Shown here piece by piece: positions 35,126 to 42,949 of a stretch of DNA of 64,000 nucleotides (its first letter is position 1; every line of letters starts with the position of its first letter). The translations under genes and the position numbers were made by a program. The notes under the pieces are model-generated. The model did no database searches, had not been told where the DNA came from, and saw nothing but the letters and a program-made list of their open reading frames with translations. This stretch comes from Bacteroidales bacterium (GTDB lineage Bacteria > Bacteroidota > Bacteroidia > Bacteroidales > UBA3824). The DNA is taken from positions 20,273 through 84,272 of the forward strand of contig JAEERW010000015.1 of the NCBI GenBank assembly GCA_016286055.1, written 5' to 3'.

Positions 35126-36691
35126 CTACTTTGCATAATTAACCGCCCTTGTTTCGCGGATAACGGTGATTTTGATTTGACCGGGATATGTCATCTCGGT
35201 TTGAATCTTCTTAGCGATGTCGGCTGAAAGTACTTCTGCCTCTTGGTCGGTAACCTTTTCGCTGCCAACGATAACGCGGAGTTCGCGACCTGCCTGAATA
35301 GCGTAAGTTTTGAGTACGCCCGGGTAGGAGAGGGCAAGGTCTTCAAGACCCTTGAGACGTTTGATATAACTTTCGGCAATTTCTCTACGTGCTCCGGGAC
35401 GTGCGCCTGAAATAGCGTCACAAACCTGAACGATGGGAGCTATTATTGAAGTCATCTCTACCTCGTCGTGGTGAGCACCGATAGCGTTGCATATTTCGGG
35501 TTTCTCTTTGTATTTTTCAGCGAGTTTCATACCCACAATTGCGTGCGGCAAATCGGGTTCATCGTCAGGCACCTTGCCAATATCGTGGAGAAGTCCTGCG
35601 CGTTTAGCTGCCTTTACAGGAAGGTCGAGTTCCGAAGCCATCACAGCGCAGAGGTTTGCGGTTTCGCGAGAGTGCTGCAAAAGGTTCTGACCATACGATG
35701 AACGGTATTTCATCTTACCAATCAAGCGAACAAGTTCGGGATGCAAACCGTGAACGCCAAGGTCGATATAAGTACGTTTGCCCACTTCGGCAATCTCCTC
35801 TTCGAGTTGTTTTTTGGTTTTGGCAACTACCTCCTCGATACGTGCGGGGTGAATACGTCCGTCGGTAACAAGTTGATGGAGAGCAAGACGGGCAACCTCG
35901 CGGCGGACAGGGTCGAAACCAGAAAGCACGATAGCCTCAGGAGTGTCGTCAACTATAATCTCAATACCAGTGGCGGCTTCAAGAGCGCGTATATTGCGAC
36001 CCTCGCGACCGATAATGCGACCCTTGATTTCATCGTTGTCGATATTGAAAACTGTAACAGCGTTTTCAATAGCGGTTTCAGCACCAACGCGCTGAATTGT
36101 TTGAATCACAATCTTTTTAGCCTCTTTCGACGCTGCCATTTTGGCATCTTCGATAATATCGTTTTGAAGGCTGAGCGCCTCGGTTTTAGCCTCGGCAATA
36201 AGGTTATCTTTTAGTTGCTGTTTAGCCTCGGCGGCAGAAATACCTGCTATGGCTTCGAGGTTTTCAACAGCCTTGCGGTGCATCTCTTCAAGTTCCTTGT
36301 TTTTAACTTCTGCCTTTTCGAGCTGGCGTTCGAGGTTTTCTTTAAGAGTATCACATTCGGCCTTTTTGGTTTCAGCCTCTTTTTGTTTTTTAGTTAAATC
36401 GTTACGCAACTGATTAACTGTATTGTCTTTTTGTTTGAGTTTCTGTTCCCACTGCGTAAGGCGGTTGTTTTTTTCGGCGGCCTGTTTTTCAATCTCGGCC
36501 TTCTGCTTCATAGCCTCGTCTTGAGCCTGAAGGATTTTTTTCTGTTTTATAATCTCAGCGTCTTTTTCGGCGTCCTCAATAATATCGTTAGCCTTTTTTT
36601 CGGCAGCACGAATCTTCATGTAGTATCCGAGGAAGTATCCTACGAGGAGGGCTGCTACTGCGGCGCAAATTACTATTACTATATTATCCAT
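35126..36691 (-). CDS. rny: Ribonuclease Y
   Basis: Membrane-anchored endoribonuclease that starts mRNA decay. 521 residues from ATG 36691 ([20 protein letters not shown]); an upstream in-frame ATG adds 17 unlikely residues. Order: N-terminal membrane helix (1-24), long coiled coil rich in Lys/Glu (25-175), KH domain ([20 protein letters not shown]) and HD domain ([20 protein letters not shown]). C-terminal [18 protein letters not shown] is typical. The probable 6S RNA and zapA lie upstream on the same strand. Confidence 0.96.
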   Translation of the reverse strand: MDNIVIVICAAVAALLVGYFLGYYMKIRAAEKKANDIIEDAEKDAEIIKQKKILQAQDEAMKQKAEIEKQAAEKNNRLTQWEQKLKQKDNTVNQLRNDLTKKQKEAETKKAECDTLKENLERQLEKAEVKNKELEEMHRKAVENLEAIAGISAAEAKQQLKDNLIAEAKTEALSLQNDIIEDAKMAASKEAKKIVIQTIQRVGAETAIENAVTVFNIDNDEIKGRIIGREGRNIRALEAATGIEIIVDDTPEAIVLSGFDPVRREVARLALHQLVTDGRIHPARIEEVVAKTKKQLEEEIAEVGKRTYIDLGVHGLHPELVRLIGKMKYRSSYGQNLLQHSRETANLCAVMASELDLPVKAAKRAGLLHDIGKVPDDEPDLPHAIVGMKLAEKYKEKPEICNAIGAHHDEVEMTSIIAPIVQVCDAISGARPGARREIAESYIKRLKGLEDLALSYPGVLKTYAIQAGRELRVIVGSEKVTDQEAEVLSADIAKKIQTEMTYPGQIKITVIRETRAVNYAK

Positions 36692-36724
36692 TTTATATAT
36701 ATATATTGTTTTTAAATTTGCTAT

Positions 36725-36922
36725 AAAAAAAAACCGCATCATTACAATAATTGTTTAAGAAACCCCTGATGAACATGGGCGATGCAGGTCTCCTGTTTTT
36801 AACGTCCAACGCAGATTGCTCTGACACAGCCAAAGCTGTGTTAAGGCCTGTTATACGCAGAATAAATCCTACACCTAATTTTATTAGTGTTGAGTTTCAA
36901 ACCTCTTAATGAAATGATGCGG
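36725..36922 (-). ncRNA. ssrS: Probable 6S RNA
   Basis: On the minus strand a transcript of about 190 nt is closed by a perfect 10-bp stem CCGCATCATT (5' end, 36922-36913) with AATGATGCGG (36743-36734), directly followed by nine U (36733-36725). Inside are a second stem (GTTT-GAAAC with GTTTC-TT-AAAC), a large open centre and a strong apical hairpin ACACAGC-TTTG-GCTGTGT. One long rod with a central bubble is the 6S architecture, and 6S genes are known to neighbour zapA in many bacteria. No consensus promoter lies directly upstream, so it may be processed from the zapA transcript. A short hairpin (36936-36953) sits between zapA and its 5' end. Confidence 0.7.
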
Positions 36923-36975
36923 GTAATATCTTTCAGATGAACCGAGGTTCACCTTAATAATATTAGTATTTTATG

Positions 36976-37281
36976 TTAAAGAACGTTCGACTTTTGGATA
37001 TAATCGTCAATTTCGCCCGACAATATTTGCAGTTCTGACATAAAGTCGGTATCGTCGGAAGCATTTTCGCTGTTTAAATATCTAGTGGCAAAGTCGAGAC
37101 ATACCATTGCAAAAAAATCGAACGGCTGCTTTTTCTGAGAAGCAAACCTCTGTCGATACATTACCAGCCTATCATTAATCTGCTGCGCTGCACGACGTAT
37201 TACTTCCTCCTCGCTCCGTTTGATATTCATCGGATACTTTTGGCCGTCAATTATTACCGTTATAGATAGTCTTTCGTCCAT
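36976..37281 (-). CDS. zapA: Cell division protein ZapA
   Basis: Binds and bundles FtsZ protofilaments at the division ring. 101 residues with the ZapA head (LSITVIIDGQKYPMNIKRSEEEVIRRAAQQIND) and a C-terminal coiled coil (about 65-100). The length is normal. Downstream partner of a coiled-coil gene 27 nt upstream; 6S RNA and rny follow. Confidence 0.9.
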   Translation of the reverse strand: MDERLSITVIIDGQKYPMNIKRSEEEVIRRAAQQINDRLVMYRQRFASQKKQPFDFFAMVCLDFATRYLNSENASDDTDFMSELQILSGEIDDYIQKSNVL

Positions 37282-37308
37282 TGCCTGTTAAACTTATATC
37301 TTATTTGT

Positions 37309-37602
37309 CTAATTGCTGTCGATAAGGGACAGACACCTGTCTATTTCCCGCACAATTCTGTTTAGTTTGATCTTGGTGTCATGAGTATTGTCGCCCGAAA
37401 TAAGCGAATTCAACGTTTTCAAATTGTCATATTGCGAACTAAGCACTGTAAGTTCGTCTGCCTTGGACTCCAATTGTCTTTCCAAAGACTCTTTTTTAGC
37501 CCTGAGCATAGTGTTTTCTTCGCGCAACCGGTCGCAAATGGCTACCAGTTGTTTAAATTTCGATTTAAATTCGTTTAATAATATCTCTTTTTCGTTCGTC
37601 AT
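37309..37602 (-). CDS. Small coiled-coil protein, possible ZapB-like partner of ZapA
   Basis: 97 residues, almost entirely helical with heptads from about 10 to 70 (LREENTMLRAKKESLERQLE) and a short C-terminal helix IVREIDRCLSLIDSN. No other domain. Its fixed place before zapA, under a shared promoter (37623-37654), suggests a division role like ZapB or a cell-division DUF904-type protein. Identity beyond the coiled coil is inference from context. Confidence 0.65.
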   Translation of the reverse strand: MTNEKEILLNEFKSKFKQLVAICDRLREENTMLRAKKESLERQLESKADELTVLSSQYDNLKTLNSLISGDNTHDTKIKLNRIVREIDRCLSLIDSN

Positions 37603-37622
37603 ATTGTTCCAAAATCATATCA

Positions 37623-37654
37623 CAAAATTAATGTTATTTATCCTAATTGTCAAA
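37623..37654 (-). promoter_or_regulatory. Promoter of the coiled-coil/zapA/6S/rny group
   Basis: Minus-strand TTTG (37651-37654), 20-nt spacer, TAATTTTG (37623-37630), 21 nt before the coiled-coil gene. Confidence 0.75.
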
Positions 37655-37806
37655 TTTTTTCAGCACTTTTTTTATTTTTTTTTTCAAAACACTGTATAGC
37701 AATTGGTTATTATTAACTTTTTTTTCTAATGCAGAATAATCCGAACCTATTTTATTTTTTTTCGTATTAACAAATCGACAAATCTAACCGCAATTAAATT
37801 GATACC

Positions 37807-38700
37807 TTGAAAGTTCTGATTATAGAAGATGATTTTATATCAAGGAATTACTTACACGATTTGGTGAAGTATTCTGGTTACGACTGTGTTACAGCCAAAA
37901 ACGCAGCCGATGGTTTCGATATATACATCAACGAAAAGCCTGAAGTGATTGTATGCAACATAGTGATGCCAGGCATTTCAGGACTTGAATTTCTTCAAAA
38001 AATCAGACAAATAGACAAGCACACCATCATAATCATGGTAACAAGCATCAGTTCGGAGAGGCTTGCTATTGACGCTCTCCGTCTCGGTGCCAACGATTAT
38101 TTAAAAAAGCCTATTCAAGACAACGACATTATTCCTGCTATTAAACGCGCTGGAAGTTGCATTGTACTTGACGATGAACCGTCTCCCAAATACGGCGAAA
38201 TTGACTCAGGAAAGATTATTATGAAGTTCAACACCGACATTAACGCTCCTCGTCTCATTGTCGACAGGCTTATGGACGAAATCGCACCTAATTTTTTTGA
38301 GTCAGACACCAGAGCAAACATCGAAATCGGTCTTTCTGAATTGGTTACCAACGCAATAGAGCACGGAAATCTTAATATCACATTTGAGGAAAAATCCGAA
38401 ACCCTCAAAAATTTCACACTTGAAGACCTTTATAGCAAACGCCTGAAAAATAAGAAATTAGCAGGTAGAAAGGTTACAGTGGAATATGCATTCTCCCCAG
38501 AAAAATGCGAGTGGACTATCACCGACGAGGGCAACGGATTTGATCCTAATTCTATTCCCGACCCCTTGGCAGAAGAAAACCTTGAAAGTCTGCACGGAAG
38601 AGGTATATTCTTTTCTCGCCATCTATTCGATTCAGTAGAATATCTCGGCAAGGGAAACATTGTGCACGCTGTAAAAATATGCCAAAAATCAGCGTGTTAA
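37807..38700 (+). CDS. Pseudo-receiver fused to an RsbW/HATPase-type domain
   Basis: 297 residues starting at TTG (MKVLIIEDDFISRN; no upstream in-frame ATG). Residues 1-118 form a CheY-like receiver: acidic pair Asp8-Asp9, Thr79-Ser80, Lys101-Pro102. The phospho-acceptor position reads VIVCNIVMPG with Asn51 instead of Asp, so normal phosphorylation is unlikely. Residues about 135-292 are a GHKL ATPase of the anti-sigma kinase type: N-box ELVTNAIEHGN (Asn182), G1 box TDEGNGFDP (240-247) and G2 HGRGIFFSR. No His-phosphotransfer domain. RsbW-like domains usually bind a sigma factor or phosphorylate an STAS antagonist; neither gene is nearby. Possibly a constitutive or ligand-gated partner switch. 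Confidence 0.82.
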   Translation: MKVLIIEDDFISRNYLHDLVKYSGYDCVTAKNAADGFDIYINEKPEVIVCNIVMPGISGLEFLQKIRQIDKHTIIIMVTSISSERLAIDALRLGANDYLKKPIQDNDIIPAIKRAGSCIVLDDEPSPKYGEIDSGKIIMKFNTDINAPRLIVDRLMDEIAPNFFESDTRANIEIGLSELVTNAIEHGNLNITFEEKSETLKNFTLEDLYSKRLKNKKLAGRKVTVEYAFSPEKCEWTITDEGNGFDPNSIPDPLAEENLESLHGRGIFFSRHLFDSVEYLGKGNIVHAVKICQKSAC

Positions 38701-38844
38701 AGGTTTTTTAGCAGTGCTTTATCATATCATTTTGTTTTTCAAGCATTTACCTATCACAAAAAACTTATTAACAATTGTTTATGAGCATTTTTTAACAAGG
38801 TATATTATTGATTTTCAGACACAACGCTCTGTGCCATTTTTTAT

Positions 38845-38853
38845 TTATCCACA
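38845..38853 (+). promoter_or_regulatory. Single perfect DnaA box upstream of dnaE
   Basis: TTATCCACA matches the strict DnaA-box consensus. It lies 58 nt before the dnaE start in a 211-nt AT-rich gap (38701-38911). One degenerate copy TTATTAACA lies near 38764. No box cluster, so an origin is unlikely; regulation of dnaE by DnaA is possible. Confidence 0.4.
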
Positions 38854-38911
38854 ATGGTAGCAGCAACGTGTTATTTTACTAATTTTATAGCCTGAAAATC
38901 TACAAGGAAAA

Positions 38912-41900
38912 ATGGACAAATTTACCCACTTACACGTACACTCGCACTATTCGATATTGGATGGAATGTCGAAAGTGCCCGACCTCATAAACAAATGCCT
39001 CAAAAACGGAATGCACGCCATGGCGCTTACCGACCACGGCAATATGTTCGGCATTAAAGACTTAGTGGACACTGCTAGCAAAATCAACGGAAAATGCAAG
39101 AAGGCCGTCAAGGAATGTAAAGAAAACATAGAAAAGGAAACCGACCCTGCAAAAAAGGCTGAACTTGAAGCACTATTGCCCGAATTAGAAAAAAAAGCCG
39201 CTGAGTATGTTCCATTCAAGCCCATCATCGGCATTGAGGCTTACTGCGCACACCGCACTCTCCACGACAAGGACAAATCTGTAAAGGAGATCAACGGAGA
39301 AACCGGTAAGGAAAAAATTGTTGACCGCGGCGGATGGCACCTTATATTATTGGCCAAAAACCAGCAAGGATACCACAACCTTTGCAAACTGTCGTCGATA
39401 GCATACACCGAAGGTTTTTACGACCGTCCCCGTATCGACCACAATGTGCTTGAAAAATGGCACGAGGGAGTTATCTGCTGTTCGGCTTGTCTTGGCGGCG
39501 AAATTCCGCAATACATATTGGCTGGCAATTTAGAAAAGGCTGAGGAGATGGTGCTGTGGTACAAGAATCTCTTTGGCGAGGACTATTATCTTGAACTTCA
39601 ACGCCATAAGACCGATAAACCCAACGCAGCCACCGATGTTTACCCAAAACAAGAAATTGTAAACAAGGCTCTGATTGAGTTGGCTAAAAAGCACAATATC
39701 AAACTTATAGCCACCAACGACGTCCACTTTGTGGAGGAAGACCACGGCGAGGCGCACGACCGTTTGATATGTATTTCTACTCAGAGCGATTTCGACGACC
39801 CCAACCGTATGCACTACACCAAGCAGGAATGGCTCAAAACGCCCGAAGAGATGGAGGCTATTTTCTCCGATATTCCCGAGGCACTGAGCAATACTGTGGA
39901 AATTGCCGACAAGGTGGAAGTGTACAGCATCGACTCTGGACCTATTATGCCTAAGTTTGAGATTCCCGAATCGTTTGGCACTGAGGAAGAATACCGCAAG
40001 AAATTTACCGACGAGGACATCTTCAATGAGTTTACCCGCGACGAAAACGGCAATGTGGTGCTCTCTAAGGAAGATGCCGACAAAAAAATACAAAAACTCG
40101 GCGGATACGACAAACTTTACCGCATCAAGTTAGAGGCTGACTACCTGAGCAAACTCACCTACGACGGTGCCAAAATGCGCTACGGCGATACTCTCAGCGA
40201 CGAGGCTAAGGAGCGAATCAACTTTGAGTTGCATATCATGAAAACGATGGGTTTCCCGGGTTACTTCTTGATTGTGTCAGATTATATCCGCGCCGCCCGT
40301 GAGGAATTGGATGTGTGGGTAGGTCCGGGACGTGGTTCGGCTGCCGGCTCTGTGGTGGCTTATTGCTTAAAAATAACAAATATAGACCCGCTTAAATACG
40401 ACTTACTTTTCGAGAGGTTTTTGAATCCCGACCGTATCTCGCTCCCCGATATCGATGTGGACTTCGACGATGACGGACGTGGAAAGGTTCTCGACTGGGT
40501 AACGCAAAAATACGGCGTAGAGAAGGTGGCACATATCATCACCTACGGTACTATGGCAACCAAATCGTCGGTGGCCGACGTAGGACGTGTGCAAAAAGTT
40601 CCGCTCAATATCGTAAACAAAATCAAGAGTTTGGTTCCCGACCGTGGTTTTGAGGAGTGGCAAGTAAAGGCTGTTGACGGAGAAGTTCCCAAGAAAATGC
40701 CCAAGGTAAACCTCGCTACGTGTTACAAATATATACCTGAGTTGCAGCAACTTGTAAGAGGCGAGCAACCCGAAACAGAGAATTTCAACATTCCGCTCGA
40801 AGGTCAGAACGAGAATGTGGAGACGATGCTCAAATACGCCAAAGACCTTGAAGATACCAACCGTCAGATAGGTATCCACGCCTGCGGTGTAATTATTGGC
40901 GCACAGGATTTGACCGACATTGCACCCGTCTGCACCATCAAGGATAAAGACACCGACCAAGACGTGGTGGTAACGCAATACGACGGTCACGTGGTTGAGA
41001 GCGTGGGACTTATCAAGATGGACTTCCTCGGATTGAAAACCCTCTCATTGCAACGCGAGGCATTAAAAAACATCAAAAAGTCGCACGGCATCGACATTGA
41101 CCTCGAAGCCATCCCCATCGACGACCCGCTCACTTACCAACTTTATAGTGAGGGCCGCACCATAGGCACGTTCCAGTTTGAGTCGCCCGGTATGCAGAAA
41201 TACTTGCGCGAACTTAAACCCAACAATATCAACGACCTTATAGCCATGAACGCCCTTTACCGTCCGGGCCCGATGGACTATATTCCCACCTTTATTAATA
41301 GGAAACTCGGCAAAGAACCTATCTCTTACGACATTCCTATTATGGAAAAATACCTCAAAGACACCTACGGCGTAACCGTTTACCAAGAACAAGTAATGCT
41401 TCTGAGCCGTTTGTTGGCAGGATTCACACGTGGTCAGGCGGATTCGCTCCGTAAGGCGATGGGTAAGAAAATTGCCGCGATGTTGGCTGATTTGAAACCG
41501 AAATTCATTGAAGGCGGCAAGAAAAACGGTCACGACGAACAGATACTCTTGAAGATTTGGGCAGACTGGGAAAAATTCGCCTCATATGCGTTCAACAAAT
41601 CGCACGCAGCATGCTACGCTTGGGTGGCATACCAAACAGGCTATCTCAAAGCACACTATCCCGCCGAATATATGGCTGCCAACCTCACCCGCAACAAGGA
41701 TTCCATCGAGGATGTGAAAAAGTTTATGGAGGAGTGCAAGGCGATGAAAATAGATGTAAAGGGTCCCGACATCAACGAATCGGAACTTCACTTTACTGTA
41801 ACCCACGACGGAGGAATCCGTTTTGGACTCGGCGGCATCAAAGGAGTAGGAGAGGCGGCTGTGGAAGGCATAGTGGCCGAACGCGAAAAGAACGGTCCAT

Positions 41901-42832
41901 ACAAGGATATTTACGATTTTGTAGAGCGTGTAAACCTCAGTCAAGTAAACCGCAAAACAATTGAAAGTCTTGCACTTGCAGGTGCGTTCGACTCTTTTGA
42001 AGGCTTAAAACGCAGTCAGTTTTTTGAACCTGCCATCGGCGACACCATCTCCTTTACCGAGTCACTTGTAAAGTACGGACAGAAAATAAAAACAGGAGGC
42101 GGCGACACATCTAATTCGCTTTTCGGTGGCACGGTAGAAATTGAAATAAAGAAACCAATGCCCGCCAATTGCGAGGAGTGGGGCGATCTTGCTCGTTTGG
42201 ACAAGGAGAAAGAACTTGTGGGGATTTACCTTTCGGCACACCCGCTCGATCGTTTCCGTTTGGAAATCGAAAACGGATGCAACGCCACAATGGAACAACT
42301 TGCCGACCTTTCGCAATTTGGAGCACGCAACGGAGAAACACGTGTGGCTGGCATAGTTACCAATGCCGCAGAACGCACCACCAAAACCGGCAATCCGTGG
42401 GGTTCGCTCACGGTTGAAGATTTTTCGGGCAGTTACTCATTTGCACTCTTTGGCAAAGATTATATGACCTTTAAGCCGTACTTTATCAAGGGAATGGCAG
42501 TGCTTATCAAAGGCAAAGTACAAGGCAGATTTAACAATCCAAACGAGTTGGAGTTCAAGATAACATCCATCGACCTTCTCGACGAGGTCAAGGACAAACT
42601 TATCCATGGCATCACGCTCAAAGTTCCCATCACCGACATCGACACGTCGTTTATGCAGAGCATCCTCAGCATATCGGATCAAAAGGCGCAGGGACAGTTA
42701 AACTTTGAAATCTTTGACCCCAAAAACGAGAAAATCCGCATAAAAATGCACTCGCGCACGCACAGGGTAAATATCAACAACGAACTGATATCCAACCTCA
42801 AACGTCAACAGATAGAATATATGGTTAGTTAG
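38912..42832 (+). CDS. dnaE: DNA polymerase III alpha subunit
   Basis: Replicative polymerase catalytic chain. 1306 residues. N-terminal PHP domain (FTHLHVHSHYSILDGM, ALTDHGNMFG), an insertion common in Bacteroidota (about 60-110, rich in Lys/Glu), polymerase palm with GPGRGSAAGS and the catalytic aspartates in PDIDVDFDDDGRG, the fingers (NALYRPGPMDYIPTFINRK), helix-hairpin-helix and C-terminal OB fold (RVAGIVTNAAERTTKTGN). Complete. AAGGA lies 8 nt before the ATG, a rare Shine-Dalgarno-like site in this window. A single-gene unit with terminators after it. Confidence 0.97.
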   Translation: MDKFTHLHVHSHYSILDGMSKVPDLINKCLKNGMHAMALTDHGNMFGIKDLVDTASKINGKCKKAVKECKENIEKETDPAKKAELEALLPELEKKAAEYVPFKPIIGIEAYCAHRTLHDKDKSVKEINGETGKEKIVDRGGWHLILLAKNQQGYHNLCKLSSIAYTEGFYDRPRIDHNVLEKWHEGVICCSACLGGEIPQYILAGNLEKAEEMVLWYKNLFGEDYYLELQRHKTDKPNAATDVYPKQEIVNKALIELAKKHNIKLIATNDVHFVEEDHGEAHDRLICISTQSDFDDPNRMHYTKQEWLKTPEEMEAIFSDIPEALSNTVEIADKVEVYSIDSGPIMPKFEIPESFGTEEEYRKKFTDEDIFNEFTRDENGNVVLSKEDADKKIQKLGGYDKLYRIKLEADYLSKLTYDGAKMRYGDTLSDEAKERINFELHIMKTMGFPGYFLIVSDYIRAAREELDVWVGPGRGSAAGSVVAYCLKITNIDPLKYDLLFERFLNPDRISLPDIDVDFDDDGRGKVLDWVTQKYGVEKVAHIITYGTMATKSSVADVGRVQKVPLNIVNKIKSLVPDRGFEEWQVKAVDGEVPKKMPKVNLATCYKYIPELQQLVRGEQPETENFNIPLEGQNENVETMLKYAKDLEDTNRQIGIHACGVIIGAQDLTDIAPVCTIKDKDTDQDVVVTQYDGHVVESVGLIKMDFLGLKTLSLQREALKNIKKSHGIDIDLEAIPIDDPLTYQLYSEGRTIGTFQFESPGMQKYLRELKPNNINDLIAMNALYRPGPMDYIPTFINRKLGKEPISYDIPIMEKYLKDTYGVTVYQEQVMLLSRLLAGFTRGQADSLRKAMGKKIAAMLADLKPKFIEGGKKNGHDEQILLKIWADWEKFASYAFNKSHAACYAWVAYQTGYLKAHYPAEYMAANLTRNKDSIEDVKKFMEECKAMKIDVKGPDINESELHFTVTHDGGIRFGLGGIKGVGEAAVEGIVAEREKNGPYKDIYDFVERVNLSQVNRKTIESLALAGAFDSFEGLKRSQFFEPAIGDTISFTESLVKYGQKIKTGGGDTSNSLFGGTVEIEIKKPMPANCEEWGDLARLDKEKELVGIYLSAHPLDRFRLEIENGCNATMEQLADLSQFGARNGETRVAGIVTNAAERTTKTGNPWGSLTVEDFSGSYSFALFGKDYMTFKPYFIKGMAVLIKGKVQGRFNNPNELEFKITSIDLLDEVKDKLIHGITLKVPITDIDTSFMQSILSISDQKAQGQLNFEIFDPKNEKIRIKMHSRTHRVNINNELISNLKRQQIEYMVS

Positions 42833-42856
42833 CACATATCCTTTTATTTATACAAC

Positions 42857-42892
42857 ACGGAAAATTCCTGAAAGACATATTCCGTATTTTTT
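42857..42892 (+). terminator. Weak hairpin terminator after dnaE
   Basis: ACGGAA (42857-42862) pairs with TTCCGT (42880-42885), 17-nt loop, then ATTTTTT. It backs up the stronger hairpin at 42898-42937. Confidence 0.45.
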
Positions 42893-42897
42893 GCTGA

Positions 42898-42937
42898 AAA
42901 AAGACAGAAGCCACTGAAATAGCGGCTTCTGTTTTTG
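42898..42937. terminator. Bidirectional terminator between dnaE and the GH2 gene
   Basis: Nine-base-pair stem ACAGAAGCC (42904-42912) with GGCTTCTGT (42924-42932); U run on the plus strand (dnaE) and on the minus strand (GH2 gene). Confidence 0.85.
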
Positions 42938-42949
42938 ATTTTAACCCTT

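Noticed and set aside
38701..38911. Replication origin upstream of dnaE
   Set aside because: Only one perfect DnaA box and one poor copy; no cluster, no dnaA or oriC neighbours.
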